Positions 15,596 through 24,771 of a DNA stretch of 29,298 bases are shown here, in pieces; the first letter of the stretch is position 1; the number at the start of each line of letters is the position of its first letter. This DNA is from Candidatus Hydrogenedentota bacterium (GTDB lineage: Bacteria > Hydrogenedentota > Hydrogenedentia > Hydrogenedentiales > CAITNO01). The position numbers and the translations under genes were made by a program. The notes below the pieces were generated by a model, which had not been told where the DNA came from, did not search any database, and was given only the letters and a program-made list of their open reading frames with translations. The stretch lies in the NCBI GenBank assembly GCA_903922535.1, contig CAIXUF010000557.1, forward strand, positions 1 to 29,298, read 5' to 3'.

Positions 15596-17704
15596 ATGGT
15601 CAGACGAATAGCGTTAGGATTCATTCTTGGCGTCCTCGCTGTGGCGGGGTGTGTGTCCGATGAAGCGTCGGTGCGCACGCGCGATGGTGTGGACTATGGC
15701 GCAACAAATGGCGTCTTTCACGGCCGCTGGTGGAACTACTACGAGCGCGGCTCCTCCTACCTGTCCGGCAAGTTCTACACCGAAGCCGACGCCGACTTCC
15801 GGCAGGCGCTGCGCGGCCGATCAACCGACACGTGGCGCGCGCGCACCTACGGCCTCCATTTCGTCGAATACTTTCCCAGCCGCGAACTGGGCGTGTGCTG
15901 TTTCCAGCAGGGCAAGTTCGACGAGGCGGAGCGGCTGCTGAATGAGTCGCTCACGGCGGTGGACACCGACCGCGCCCATTACTATCTCGACGAGGTGAAG
16001 AAGGCGCGCATCGCCCAGGGCTCGCTGAAGGACGAATCCGCGCCGGGAATCGTCGCCCCCGCCGAGCACATCATCGCCGAACGCGACCTGCCGCTTGAAC
16101 TGGCCGCAAAGGACGACGTGGGCGTGGCGGAAGTGCGCGTCAACAACAAGGTCCTGCCCCAGCGCGGCAGCAAGCCCGAGGTGAAGGCCAAGGAGAAGGT
16201 GCCGCTGACAGAGGGGAAGAACACGGTCACGCTGATGGCAAAGAACCTGGCGGGCAAGGAGACGACGACCAAGGTCGAAGTCACTGTTGATCTCACCGGC
16301 CCCACGCTCGGCATCTTCACGCCCATCGAGCCGACGGTGACACCGGACCATACCATCATCCTTGAAGGGGCCTCGGCCGACAAGAACGGCGTGACACGGG
16401 TGGACTGCGACAAGCGCATCCTGGCCGAATCCCCCGGTGTGCCGCGCCTGAACTTCAACACGGAACTGCCCCTCGCCGGGGGCGAGAACCTCTTTGTTGT
16501 GGCCGCGCGCGACACGGTGGGCAACGAGACGCGCACCGCCATCAAGGTGTTCCAGGGCGACCCCGCCTCGCGCCAGGCAAAACTGTGGCTGGAACGCCAG
16601 CGGCGCGGCGAAGACGCGCTCGTGTTCGCGTCCGCCGACGGCGGCACGTCGGCCATGCGCATGCTCGCGCAGGCCGCCGCGCCGGAAGCGGCGGCGGGCG
16701 GCGAGATCCGGCTCAAGTCGCCCCAGGCGGACAAGCCCTACCGGCACAGCCGCACACTCACGGTGTCCGGCGAGGTGGTCTCGTCCAGCCCGATGAAGTC
16801 GCTGCTAATCAACGGCGAACCCTTCGACCAGTTGACCGGTGCGCCCAAGGAAAGCTTCAACCGCCGCATAGCCATCGACGATGCCGCGCTGAAAGACGGC
16901 GTGGGCCGCGTTGCCGTGGCGGTGCATGCCGAGGACACGGGCGGACACATACTCGACAAATCTGTCGACGTGGAGGTGCGGCCGGTGCGGCTCGACGCGC
17001 CCGAATCGCGCATGCCCATTGCCGTGCTGGCCTTCTCCGGCGCTGGATTGGAGGACGCGCTCGTGGCGCGGCTGCGCGCCGGAACCGAGGGCAAACTTGC
17101 CGCCGCGGGCCGTTTCCGCCTGCTTGACCGCGCAAACCTGCAGGCTGTGCTCACCGAGCAGCAGCTTGCCTCCGCGCTGGCCGATCCCGACCAGGCGATT
17201 GCGCTGGGCAGACTCACCAACGCGCAGGTCTTCATGGTCGGCGAGGCGTTCCCGCGCGACGAGAAGGGCGTGGAGGTCAAAGCCCGCGTCATCAGCACCG
17301 AGACATCGGAGATTGTCACGGTCATCGACGCTTTCGTGCCGGACCGCAACGACGCCGCGGCGATAGACCAGTGCTGCGCGTCCCTTGCCGCGCAGCTTGG
17401 ACAGGCATTCCCGCGGCTTTCGGGCGAAGTGACCGCCGTGCGCGGCACGGGCGGCGCTTCGGAACTGTTGATAAACTGGACCCGCGAGGACGGTGTGCGC
17501 CCCGGCGCGTACCTGCTCGTGGTCAGCGAATCGCCGCCGTGGCTGGATGAAAAGACGGGCGAGGTGCTCGCCCCGGCCGAATTCGTGCCCGTGGGCCGCG
17601 CGCGCGTCGAGAGCGCGGGCGATTCGGGCACGCGCGCCAAAACCGTTGAGACGAAGCAGGAGGGTGCCGCCATTGAAAAGGGCATGCCGGCCGTTACCAT
17701 GTAG
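15596..17704 (+). CDS. Lipoprotein with TPR-like, Ig-like and CsgG-like domains
   Basis: A 702-residue lipoprotein. The signal peptide MVRRIALGFILGVLAVAG ends in a lipobox with Cys19. Residues ~40-145 look like tetratricopeptide helices (YLSGKFYTEADADFRQALRG, FDEAERLLNESLT). Two or three bacterial Ig-like beta domains follow (~150-330, with DDVGVAEVRVNNK and VTVDLTGPTLGIF), and another at ~375-465 (LTVSGEVVSS). From residue 473 (MPIAVLAFSG) to ~630 is a CsgG/TolB-like domain with RFRLLDRANLQAVLTEQQL, the usual pattern of outer-membrane assembly lipoproteins. The C-terminal ~60 residues resemble the FlgT C-terminal fold. It heads the operon and its 3' end carries the ribosome binding site of the next gene. 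It probably works at the periplasmic face of the envelope. Confidence 0.8.
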   Translation: MVRRIALGFILGVLAVAGCVSDEASVRTRDGVDYGATNGVFHGRWWNYYERGSSYLSGKFYTEADADFRQALRGRSTDTWRARTYGLHFVEYFPSRELGVCCFQQGKFDEAERLLNESLTAVDTDRAHYYLDEVKKARIAQGSLKDESAPGIVAPAEHIIAERDLPLELAAKDDVGVAEVRVNNKVLPQRGSKPEVKAKEKVPLTEGKNTVTLMAKNLAGKETTTKVEVTVDLTGPTLGIFTPIEPTVTPDHTIILEGASADKNGVTRVDCDKRILAESPGVPRLNFNTELPLAGGENLFVVAARDTVGNETRTAIKVFQGDPASRQAKLWLERQRRGEDALVFASADGGTSAMRMLAQAAAPEAAAGGEIRLKSPQADKPYRHSRTLTVSGEVVSSSPMKSLLINGEPFDQLTGAPKESFNRRIAIDDAALKDGVGRVAVAVHAEDTGGHILDKSVDVEVRPVRLDAPESRMPIAVLAFSGAGLEDALVARLRAGTEGKLAAAGRFRLLDRANLQAVLTEQQLASALADPDQAIALGRLTNAQVFMVGEAFPRDEKGVEVKARVISTETSEIVTVIDAFVPDRNDAAAIDQCCASLAAQLGQAFPRLSGEVTAVRGTGGASELLINWTREDGVRPGAYLLVVSESPPWLDEKTGEVLAPAEFVPVGRARVESAGDSGTRAKTVETKQEGAAIEKGMPAVTM
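17658..17664 (+). promoter_or_regulatory. Ribosome binding site fixing a TTG start
   Basis: AGGAGGG lies inside the upstream lipoprotein gene, 8 bp before TTG 17673. It decides the start of the FadL-like protein, whose frame otherwise extends upstream without a signal peptide. Confidence 0.65.
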
Positions 17705-19088
17705 TCTGGCCGTGCTGTTCCTCGTCGCGGCGTCGGCCGCGTGGGGGCAGTCGGTCAACATCACGTCGTCGCCCAACGTCGTGGGAAGCGGCGCGCGCGC
17801 CATCGGCATGGGCGGCGCGTTCGTCGCTGTGGCCGACGACGCCACCGCCGCGTCCTGGAACCCCGGCGGGCTGACCCAGCTCGAACGCCCCGAATTCTCC
17901 CTTGTCTACGACTTCCGCTGGTATAGCGAGAATTATCGGTCCCTCGCCCACCCTGAACTGGACGGCGGCCAGAACGCCTCCTTCAACGGCATCAATTACA
18001 TGAGCGCGGTGTGGCCCGTGCCGTGGACGCTGGGCGGGCGCAATTTCGTGCTCAGCCTCAACTACCAGCGCAAGTATGATTTCGACCGCAACCTGCACCT
18101 GAACTACCGCGACAACGCAGCACTCGGCGGCGACAACATCGCCGGCCTGTTCAGCGACGTCAACTACAAACAGCGCGGCCAGTTGGGCGCGATCTCACCC
18201 GCTTTCGGTTTCGAGATCACCGACGAACTGTCCGTGGGCATGGTGGCCAACATCTGGAGCCACTCCCTGCTTCCCGACAACGAATGGACCATCACCACCG
18301 AGGAGCGGCGTCGGCTCATGCTCAACGGCGCGTTTCTGCCCACTTCTTGGATTCATTTCCAGATGGAGGAGAAATACCGCGATTTCCAGGGTGTGAACTT
18401 CACCTTCGGCACGCTGTACAAGCCCAACGACCGGCTCAGCCTGGGCATGGTCTACCACACCCGGCTCAACGCCGACGCGGAGTACATCCAGTCCGTCCGC
18501 ACAAGCGTCAGCCCGGCCGGATTCGGCATGACCACCGACCGGCGTTCGCAGGAAATCACCTTCCCCGACGCCATCGGCGCCGGCGCGGCCTACCGCTTTG
18601 CCGATGACAAGCTGACGGTTGCGCTCGATGTCACGCGCCGCGACTGGAACGATTTCGTCATCCGCGACCCGCACAACCGAAGCCTCAACCGGCAGGTCAT
18701 TTCAGGGGTTACGGGGTTGCCGCGGAGCGACAATGCCATCGACGCCACATGGACGGTCCGCCTGGGCGCGGAGTATGTCTTTGTCAACCCGGCCAAACCA
18801 AAGCAGGATTATCTGCCCAGCCTGCGCGCCGGTGTGTTCTACGATCCAGAACCCGCCAGCCACCGTCCGAGCACGCTCTTCGGTCTCGGTCGGGGCGACG
18901 GCAGGCCCGACGACTATTACGGCGTCTCCCTCGGAGCAGGCGTGCTTATCAAGAACCGCGTCAATATCGATCTGGCCTACGTGTACCGCTGGGGCGATCA
19001 TGTCCGGCAGGACACCTTTGGCCTGTACCGAACCTCCGCCGATGTGGATCAGCACTCGCTGTATCTGTCAACGGTGCTGTACTTCTAG
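17673..19088 (+). CDS. OmpP1/FadL-family outer-membrane beta-barrel protein
   Basis: A 471-residue predicted barrel. Starting at TTG 17673 gives an excellent signal peptide (MKRACRPLPCSLAVLFLVAA then SAAWGQ). The mature N-terminus carries the FadL/PorV-type plug signature GARAIGMGGAFVAVADDA followed by SWNPGGL. The rest is alternating amphipathic strands ending in an aromatic Phe (STVLYF), as barrels require for BamA recognition. FadL-type barrels import hydrophobic compounds; PorV relatives act in type IX secretion. The first 32 bp overlap the CsgG-like lipoprotein gene, so the two are translationally coupled and may form an envelope pair. Export of an unknown substrate versus uptake cannot be decided here. 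Confidence 0.85.
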   Translation: MKRACRPLPCSLAVLFLVAASAAWGQSVNITSSPNVVGSGARAIGMGGAFVAVADDATAASWNPGGLTQLERPEFSLVYDFRWYSENYRSLAHPELDGGQNASFNGINYMSAVWPVPWTLGGRNFVLSLNYQRKYDFDRNLHLNYRDNAALGGDNIAGLFSDVNYKQRGQLGAISPAFGFEITDELSVGMVANIWSHSLLPDNEWTITTEERRRLMLNGAFLPTSWIHFQMEEKYRDFQGVNFTFGTLYKPNDRLSLGMVYHTRLNADAEYIQSVRTSVSPAGFGMTTDRRSQEITFPDAIGAGAAYRFADDKLTVALDVTRRDWNDFVIRDPHNRSLNRQVISGVTGLPRSDNAIDATWTVRLGAEYVFVNPAKPKQDYLPSLRAGVFYDPEPASHRPSTLFGLGRGDGRPDDYYGVSLGAGVLIKNRVNIDLAYVYRWGDHVRQDTFGLYRTSADVDQHSLYLSTVLYF

Positions 19089-19118
19089 TACAGCGCCGGA
19101 ATCCGGGGCAAAAAAAGC

Positions 19119-20006
19119 ATGCTTGAAGCAATGAACGCCGCCGCCATATCCGCCCTGCTGCCGGCGCGGCCGGAGGAAGGGCACAAGGGGATCTTTGGCC
19201 ACCTGTTCGTGCTGGCCGGATCGCGCGGGTTCACCGGTGCGGCCCGGCTCGTGTGTGAATCGGCCTGCAGGTCCGGCGCCGGTCTCGTCACGCTGGGTGT
19301 GCCCAAGCCGCTTGCCGACATTTTCGCCGTCTCGCTGCGCGAGACGATGACGCTGGTGCTGCCAGCCACGGAGGCGCAAAGTCTCGCCCATGCCGGGCTG
19401 GCCCAGGCGCTTGCCTTTGCGCGCGGCAGGGACGCCGTCGCGCTCGGTTCCGGCCTGTCACTGCATCCGGAAACCGCACTCTTCGCCCGAGAGATGGCGG
19501 AGTCATGCCCCGTCCCCATGGTGGTGGACGCCGACGGGCTCAACGCCCTCGCCCTTGCGGGCGCGTTTGGGGGCTTTGGTGGGAATGGCCCCGCCGGTCC
19601 CCGCGTGTTCACCCCCCATCCGGGCGAAATGGCCCGCCTCACCGGCCTGTCCACCGCGGACATCAACCATGCGCGCGCAGAGACCGCCGTGGCCACCGCC
19701 GCGGCATGGGACGCGGTGGTGGTGCTCAAGGGCCACGGGACCATCGTGGCCGCGCCCGACGGGCGCGCCGCCCGCTGTCCCACCGGCGGCCCCGGGCTCG
19801 CCACAGGCGGCTCCGGGGATGTGCTCACGGGCATCATCGGGTCGCTGCTGGCGCAGGGCATGGACAGCTTCAACGCGGCGTGCGTGGGCGTGTACGCCCA
19901 CGGTCTTGCGGGCGACATTGCCGCCCTGCGCATGACGTCAAGGGCCATGATCGCGGGGGACGTCATTGACGCGCTGCCCCAGGCATGGCGGGAACTGGAG
20001 GGATAA
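19119..20006 (+). CDS. nnrD: ADP/ATP-dependent NAD(P)H-hydrate dehydratase
   Basis: Repairs hydrated NADH/NADPH by nucleotide-dependent dehydration in the cytoplasm. The 295-residue ribokinase-fold protein has GHLFVLAGSRGFTGAARL near residue 27, VFTPHPGEMARLTG near 165, VVLKGHGTIVA near 205, and GGSGDVLTG with catalytic-base candidate Asp234. The C-terminal NNYAVYAHGLAGD-like segment is present as GVYAHGLAGD. Only the dehydratase domain is encoded here: the NnrE epimerase half, fused in many bacteria, is absent. ATG 19119 is used; ATG 19131 is an in-frame alternative. It lies 30 bp after the FadL-like gene, and thiL starts 2 bp after its stop. Confidence 0.9.
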   Translation: MLEAMNAAAISALLPARPEEGHKGIFGHLFVLAGSRGFTGAARLVCESACRSGAGLVTLGVPKPLADIFAVSLRETMTLVLPATEAQSLAHAGLAQALAFARGRDAVALGSGLSLHPETALFAREMAESCPVPMVVDADGLNALALAGAFGGFGGNGPAGPRVFTPHPGEMARLTGLSTADINHARAETAVATAAAWDAVVVLKGHGTIVAAPDGRAARCPTGGPGLATGGSGDVLTGIIGSLLAQGMDSFNAACVGVYAHGLAGDIAALRMTSRAMIAGDVIDALPQAWRELEG

Positions 20007-20008
20007 TC

Positions 20009-20989
20009 ATGGCCACCCTGCGCGAAATCGGCGAGTTCGGACTGATCGACCGCGTGACGCGCGGACTGAAGCGTACCCCCGGCGTCGTTGAGGGTGTCGG
20101 CGACGACTGTGCCGTGCTTCGCTTCGGCAACGCCCTGCTGCTCGCCACCTGCGACGCGTCCGTTGAGGGCGTCCACTTCCGCCGCGACTGGGCGTCGCCG
20201 CACAGCATTGGCTGGAAAGCCGCCGTCAGCGCCATCAGCGACATCGCCGCCATGGGCGGCGACGCGCGCTATGTGCTCGCCTCCGTCGCCTGTCCCGCCA
20301 ACTCGGACTGCGCCGTCATCGAGGCGATTTGCGCCGGCATCGCCGAGGCGGTGGAGTCCTGCGGCGCCGCGCTGGTCGGCGGCGACACGACCGCCTCGCA
20401 GTCCATGATAGGCATCGACATCTCCGTGCTTGGCGAGGCCGTGGACGGGCGCTATCTCACCCGCGCCGACGCGCTGCCCGGCGACGCCGTCGCCGTCACC
20501 GGATTTCCCGGCATGGCCGCCGCGGGCCTGCTCGCGCTTCAGCGCGGCATCGAGGCCGCGCCACTCATACAGGCCCATCTGCGGCCCGTGCCGCGCCTTG
20601 CCGAGGGGCGGTGGCTTGTCGCCCGCGCGGGCGTCCACGCCATGATCGACCTGAGCGACGGACTGCTCCAGGATCTTGGCCACATAGCCGAGCGCAGCAA
20701 GGTGGGGATCAACGTCGATTCCGATCTTGTCCCCCTCGCCCCCGCGCTCAACGGGTTCGACAGCGCGCTCTGCGAACCCCTCGAATGCCTCGCCCTCTCC
20801 GGCGGCGAGGACTACGAACTCGCCGTCGCCCTCGACCCCACCCTTGCCCACGGCATCTGCCATGACTTTGCCGCCCGCTTCGGACGGCCGCTCACCGTCG
20901 TCGGCGATGTCCACTCAGGCTGGTGCGGCATCCATCTCGACGGCCAGGAACCGGGCCGCCGCGGCTTCGACCACTTCGGGCCGGCCTAA
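20009..20989 (+). CDS. thiL: Thiamine-monophosphate kinase
   Basis: Phosphorylates thiamine monophosphate to the active cofactor thiamine diphosphate using ATP, in the cytoplasm. The 326-residue PurM-fold protein begins with LREIGEFGLIDRV. It shows GVGDDCAVL (metal-binding Asp pair), DASVEGVHFRRDW, SAISDIAAMGG, ALVGGDTTAS, MIDLSDGLLQDLGHIA and SGGEDYELAV, in the order normal for ThiL. ATG 20009 follows the nnrD stop by 2 bp and has GGAGGG upstream, so the two are co-translated. No TPP riboswitch is visible nearby. Confidence 0.95.
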   Translation: MATLREIGEFGLIDRVTRGLKRTPGVVEGVGDDCAVLRFGNALLLATCDASVEGVHFRRDWASPHSIGWKAAVSAISDIAAMGGDARYVLASVACPANSDCAVIEAICAGIAEAVESCGAALVGGDTTASQSMIGIDISVLGEAVDGRYLTRADALPGDAVAVTGFPGMAAAGLLALQRGIEAAPLIQAHLRPVPRLAEGRWLVARAGVHAMIDLSDGLLQDLGHIAERSKVGINVDSDLVPLAPALNGFDSALCEPLECLALSGGEDYELAVALDPTLAHGICHDFAARFGRPLTVVGDVHSGWCGIHLDGQEPGRRGFDHFGPA

Positions 20990-21006
20990 TCCGGCATGCC
21001 GGCATT

Positions 21007-21768
21007 TCAATGATGCCCGGCCAGACGGCCCGTCAGTGCATACCAGCCCAGGACAATGCCGGCAACGCCGAGCATTGGGCCGAGAGCAAGAAAGATCAAC
21101 GAGGATATGCCCATGCTGCGCACGACCTGTTCCTTTGAACGCGCGCTTGCAAAGAGTGCCTTGTTCCCCTTTGCCACCACGGGGTGACCGCTCTGGTCGC
21201 ACTGGATCTCGCCAAGGATGTACACCTCGCTGTTCAGGGGAATCGCGGACACAGTGACCTTCACCATCGGCATCTCTCCGCTGAACATCGCAATGTCGGT
21301 CAGCAATTCCGACACCTGGCCGAGAATACCGCCCGCCGACGGCGCCCATTGGGAGAGGTACCCCGACTTTACGTGAATCATGTCCAGTGTGGCCCCGGCC
21401 AGATTGACCCTCGCGCTGCCGGTCGCGTCGGTGACGGTGAATGCTGTGCGTTCGGTCCTGTGGTCCACCGTCCGCCAGCTTTCGGTCTCGCGCCCGTTGT
21501 TCAGTTCGCGGACGCGCTCCTCGACACTGTAGCTGTAACACACGCAGGGAATGTCCGCGAACGGCGCCGTCAGCGCGAGGTCTGACGCCGCAGCCACACC
21601 GCATACCGCCGCATATTGGCCGGCGCCAAGTTGGGCGATCGGCACCACGGGAGTCTGCTGTATGAGTGCCCTGAGTTCGCGCCGCCTGCGGCCGACCACG
21701 ACCAGGACAATGCCCACGACCACAAGAATGACGGCACCTGCAAGACCCACGTAGAAGGAATTAGCCAT
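21007..21768 (-). CDS. GIDE-domain (MUL1/MULAN-like) membrane protein
   Basis: A 253-residue protein with an N-terminal transmembrane helix (residues ~7-26, followed by RRRR) and a second near ~228-247. Between them is a ~190-residue domain of the GIDE/BAM type known from the intermembrane part of the eukaryotic E3 ligase MUL1 and found widely in bacteria and archaea. Signs are TPVVPIAQLGAGQYAAVCGVA near 40, PCVCYSYSVEERV near 75, the FTVTDATGSARVNL strand pair, and VYILGEIQ. The bacterial form has no RING domain, and none is visible here. Function in bacteria is unknown. It converges with thiL across 17 bp, which hold a CCGGCATGCCGG palindrome. Confidence 0.8.
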   Translation of the reverse strand: MANSFYVGLAGAVILVVVGIVLVVVGRRRRELRALIQQTPVVPIAQLGAGQYAAVCGVAAASDLALTAPFADIPCVCYSYSVEERVRELNNGRETESWRTVDHRTERTAFTVTDATGSARVNLAGATLDMIHVKSGYLSQWAPSAGGILGQVSELLTDIAMFSGEMPMVKVTVSAIPLNSEVYILGEIQCDQSGHPVVAKGNKALFASARSKEQVVRSMGISSLIFLALGPMLGVAGIVLGWYALTGRLAGHH

Positions 21769-22114
21769 TCGTCTGCCCTTTCAATGATGCGTCCGTTCTG
21801 TCCGAGAACAGGCCCGTTCGAAACAAGCGCCAGACCGGGCCAAATGTCGGGAGCGGCATGAGAAGCTGCCTGCTCGCGCCCAAACGGCCTTGGCGATTGT
21901 TTCCGATTGCTCATCGTCAACGATATTGGGACACCCCGGCTCTTGAAATCAAACCAGGATTCCAACCGTGGTTGCGCAGTTGAGTCTTGGCTGGCCCTGT
22001 CCCTCAAGGCTTTGGAAAGATTTGCGCGCTCGGGAGTGGAAGTGGAGGAGACTTTGAGACCCGTTCGCGTCGTGCAAGACTGAGGCGCAAGAAGAAAACG
22101 GCAGGATGCCGCGT
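21769..22114. other. 346-bp intergenic region upstream of the GIDE gene
   Basis: Apart from the mutS terminator at its right end I see no gene, repeat or convincing promoter here. Base composition is a little more AT-rich than the flanks around 21890-21990, which could hold the GIDE gene promoter (minus strand). Confidence 0.4.
22092..22111 (-). terminator. Likely intrinsic terminator of mutS
   Basis: Directly after the mutS stop codon (minus strand), CGGCA-TCC-TGCCG forms a 5-bp stem and 3-base loop followed by TTTTCTTCTT. The stem is short but the U-rich tract and position fit. Confidence 0.45.
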
Positions 22115-24757
22115 TTACTTTTTCCCGCCTTTGCGGGGCTTGTTGGCGAGGTGCTTTAGGTGGTAGATGAGGTTTTGGGCCTCGCGGGGGGAGAGCGCGT
22201 CGGGATCGATCTTCTGGAGTTCGAGTTCGACGGCCGTGGGGCCGGTGTCGGCGGGGGGGCCGAAGAGCCACAGTTGCTCGGGCATTCCGGCGGGTGCGGG
22301 ATTGCCCGTTTCGAGCGATTCCAAGATGGTGCGGGCGCGGGTGATGACGGACGGGGGCAGGCCGGCGAGTTGGGCCACATGGATGCCGTAACTGTGGTCG
22401 GCGCCGCCGTCCACGATGCGGTAGAGGAACACGACGCGGCCACTGTATTCGCGCACGGCCACGTTGACGTTCTTGGCGTGCTCCAGCTTGGTGCCCAGTT
22501 CGGTCAGTTCGTGGTAGTGCGTGGCGAAGAGCGTTCTTGCGCGGGTGTTGTCATGGATGTGCTCGGCCACAGACCAGGCGATGCTGATGCCGTCGAAGGT
22601 GCTGGTGCCGCGGCCGATCTCGTCGAGCACGAGCAGGCTGCGCTCGGTGGCGGAGTTGAGGATGGCGGCGGTCTCGATCATCTCGACCATGAAGGTGGAC
22701 TCGCCGCGCACGAGGTTGTCCGACGCGCCGACGCGGGTGAAGATGCGGTCCACCACGCCGATGCGCGCCTCGGCGGCGGGCACGAAGGAGCCTATTTGCG
22801 CGAGCAGCGTGATAAGCGCGGCCTGGCGCAGGTAGGTGGACTTGCCGGCCATGTTGGGTCCGGTGACGATGAGCATGGACGCGGCGGCGGGGTCGAGCAC
22901 GGTGTCGTTGGGCACAAACTCGCCGGTCTTCATCAGGTCCTCGACCACGGGATGACGCCCGTCACGAATGCGGATTTCGCCGAAGTCCCCCACCTCGGGC
23001 TTGCAGTAGTCGCGCGCGGTGGCCACTTCGGCCAGCGAGATCAGCGTGTCGAGCGCGGCGACGGCGTCCGCCGTCTGCTGGATGCGCCGGGCCTCGGCGG
23101 AGACGGCGTCGCGCAGCGCGCAGAACAGATCGTATTCCAGCGAGTGCATGCGCTCCTGTGCCGTGAGCATCTCCTCCTCGCGCTCCTTGAGCGCCGGGGT
23201 GACGTAGCGCTCCGCGTTGGCGAGGGTCTGCTTGCGCTGGTAGTCAGCGGGCACGCTGTCGGCCTGGCCGCGGCTGATTTCGAGATAGTAGCCAAAGACA
23301 CGGTTGTATCCGACCTTGAGCTTGGCGATGCCGGTGCGCAGGCGCTCGTCCTGCTGCAACTGGGCAATCCAGTCCTGGCCGCCACGGACCAACCCATGCA
23401 GGCGGTCCAGGTCGGCGCTGTAGCCGTCGCGGATGATGCCGCCCTCGTTGAGCGACAGCGGCGGCTCGTCCACCACCGCGGCGGCGATCTTTCCGGTCAC
23501 GTCCTCGAGCGGGTCGATCCCGCCGCAGAGCGCGGCGAGCATTTCCGACCCGACGTCGGCCAGCAGCGCGCGCAGCGCGGGCATGCGCTCGAGCGACGCG
23601 CCCAGCGCGCGCACGTCGCGCGCGTTGCCCGTGCGGGACGTGATGCGGCCCGTGAGCCGCTCCAGATCGGCGATGCCGCGCAGCGTGTCGCGCAGGGCCA
23701 TGCGCAGATCGACGCGGTCCACCAGTTCGGCGACGGCGTTCTGCCGCCGCCCGATTTCGCCCGCGTCCACCAGCGGGTGCAACAGCCAGTCGCGCATGCG
23801 GCGGCTGCCCATGCTGGTCAGCGTGCGGTCGATGACGGACAGCAGCGTGCCGCGCCGTGCGCCGGTGGCCGTGGCCACAAGTTCGAGGTTGCGCTGCGTG
23901 TTGCCGTCGAGCACCACGTAGCCCGAGGGGCTGTAGCGGCGGGGCAGGCGCAGTCGCGGCGCGCAGTCGCGCTGCGTCTCGCGCACGTAGGACAGCAGCG
24001 CACCCAGGCAGCCCGTGGCGGCGGGCGCGTCGTCGAGCCCCACGCCCTTGAGCGTGCCCAGGCCCCAGGTGGCCAGCACCAGGTCTTCGGACAGTTCCGC
24101 GTCAAAGCGGTCCGCCGGCCGGGCCGTAAAGGTGATGCCGGGAAAGTTCCGTTTCATGCGCGCCAGAAAGGCGGCGTCGATTTCGTCGGAATGGAGCACC
24201 TCCACAGGCGCCATGCGGGTGAACTCGTCGGCGAAGACCCGCTCCACGGCGGCATCCAACTGCGCGGCGATCACCTCGCCCGTGGTCACATCGACAAAGG
24301 CCAGCGCGCCCGCGTCGCCCTCGGCGATCATGGCGCCAAGATAGTTGTTGGCGCGCTCGTCGAGCAGGTCGGGCTCCATAACCGTGCCGGGGGTGATGGT
24401 GCGCACCACCCCGCGCTTGACGATGCCCTTGGCGAGTTTTGGGTCCTCCATCTGGTCGCAGATGGTGACGGTGCGTCCGGCCTTGATCACGCGGGCGACG
24501 TAGGTGTCAACGGCACGGAAGGGCACGCCGCACATGGGAATGCGCGCCTCCTTGTCCGTGCTGTCGCGCGAGGTGAGCGTGAGCCCGAGCAGTTCGGCGG
24601 CCTCCACGGCGTCCTCGAAGAACAGCTCATAGAAGTCGCCCATGCGGAAGAAGAGCAGTGAATCGCTGCACTCCGCCTTGGCGGCGAGATACTGCCGCAC
24701 CATCGGCGTGATTTCCGACGGCCCGAGATCGCCCAATTTTGCCCAGTTGACAGTCAT
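22115..24757 (-). CDS. mutS: DNA mismatch repair ATPase MutS
   Basis: Recognises base mismatches and small loops and recruits MutL. All domains of the 880-residue MutS1 form are visible. The mismatch-binding domain has GDFYELF with the Phe42-x-Glu44 wedge. The connector, lever and clamp follow (LQQDERLRTGIAKLKVGYNR region). The ATPase domain has Walker A GPNMAGKST with Lys639, Walker B LLVLDEIGRGTSTFDG and the ATHYHELTEL signature. The C-terminal helix-turn-helix and dimerisation part is present. ATG 24757 has no Shine-Dalgarno sequence; a TATAAT lies only 9-14 bp upstream (see the promoter entry). No mutL is in the window. Confidence 0.97.
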   Translation of the reverse strand: MTVNWAKLGDLGPSEITPMVRQYLAAKAECSDSLLFFRMGDFYELFFEDAVEAAELLGLTLTSRDSTDKEARIPMCGVPFRAVDTYVARVIKAGRTVTICDQMEDPKLAKGIVKRGVVRTITPGTVMEPDLLDERANNYLGAMIAEGDAGALAFVDVTTGEVIAAQLDAAVERVFADEFTRMAPVEVLHSDEIDAAFLARMKRNFPGITFTARPADRFDAELSEDLVLATWGLGTLKGVGLDDAPAATGCLGALLSYVRETQRDCAPRLRLPRRYSPSGYVVLDGNTQRNLELVATATGARRGTLLSVIDRTLTSMGSRRMRDWLLHPLVDAGEIGRRQNAVAELVDRVDLRMALRDTLRGIADLERLTGRITSRTGNARDVRALGASLERMPALRALLADVGSEMLAALCGGIDPLEDVTGKIAAAVVDEPPLSLNEGGIIRDGYSADLDRLHGLVRGGQDWIAQLQQDERLRTGIAKLKVGYNRVFGYYLEISRGQADSVPADYQRKQTLANAERYVTPALKEREEEMLTAQERMHSLEYDLFCALRDAVSAEARRIQQTADAVAALDTLISLAEVATARDYCKPEVGDFGEIRIRDGRHPVVEDLMKTGEFVPNDTVLDPAAASMLIVTGPNMAGKSTYLRQAALITLLAQIGSFVPAAEARIGVVDRIFTRVGASDNLVRGESTFMVEMIETAAILNSATERSLLVLDEIGRGTSTFDGISIAWSVAEHIHDNTRARTLFATHYHELTELGTKLEHAKNVNVAVREYSGRVVFLYRIVDGGADHSYGIHVAQLAGLPPSVITRARTILESLETGNPAPAGMPEQLWLFGPPADTGPTAVELELQKIDPDALSPREAQNLIYHLKHLANKPRKGGKK

Positions 24758-24765
24758 GACCGCGT

Positions 24766-24771
24766 ATTATA
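24766..24771 (-). promoter_or_regulatory. Consensus -10 box directly ahead of mutS (leaderless transcript?)
   Basis: On the minus strand TATAAT occupies 24766-24771, inside the perfect 13-bp palindrome GCGTATTATACGC (24762-24774). Initiation ~7 bp downstream would begin the mRNA at about the mutS ATG (24757). Only a weak -35 (TTCCCC, 24790-24795, 18-bp spacing) is visible. Confidence 0.45.

Noticed and set aside
19119..20989. TPP riboswitch for the thiL operon
   Set aside because: nnrD and thiL follow the FadL-like gene with 30-bp and 2-bp gaps; no space or conserved riboswitch core is visible.
20991..21002. CCGGCATGCCGG palindrome between thiL and the GIDE gene as a bidirectional terminator
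   Set aside because: It has no loop and no T-run; too short to support a terminator call.
22160..24661. Very long open frame on the plus strand, antisense to mutS
   Set aside because: It is antisense to a complete, motif-perfect mutS. Its composition (Ala/Gly/Val/Arg/His-rich, no domain) is the usual artefact of high GC3 on the opposite strand.
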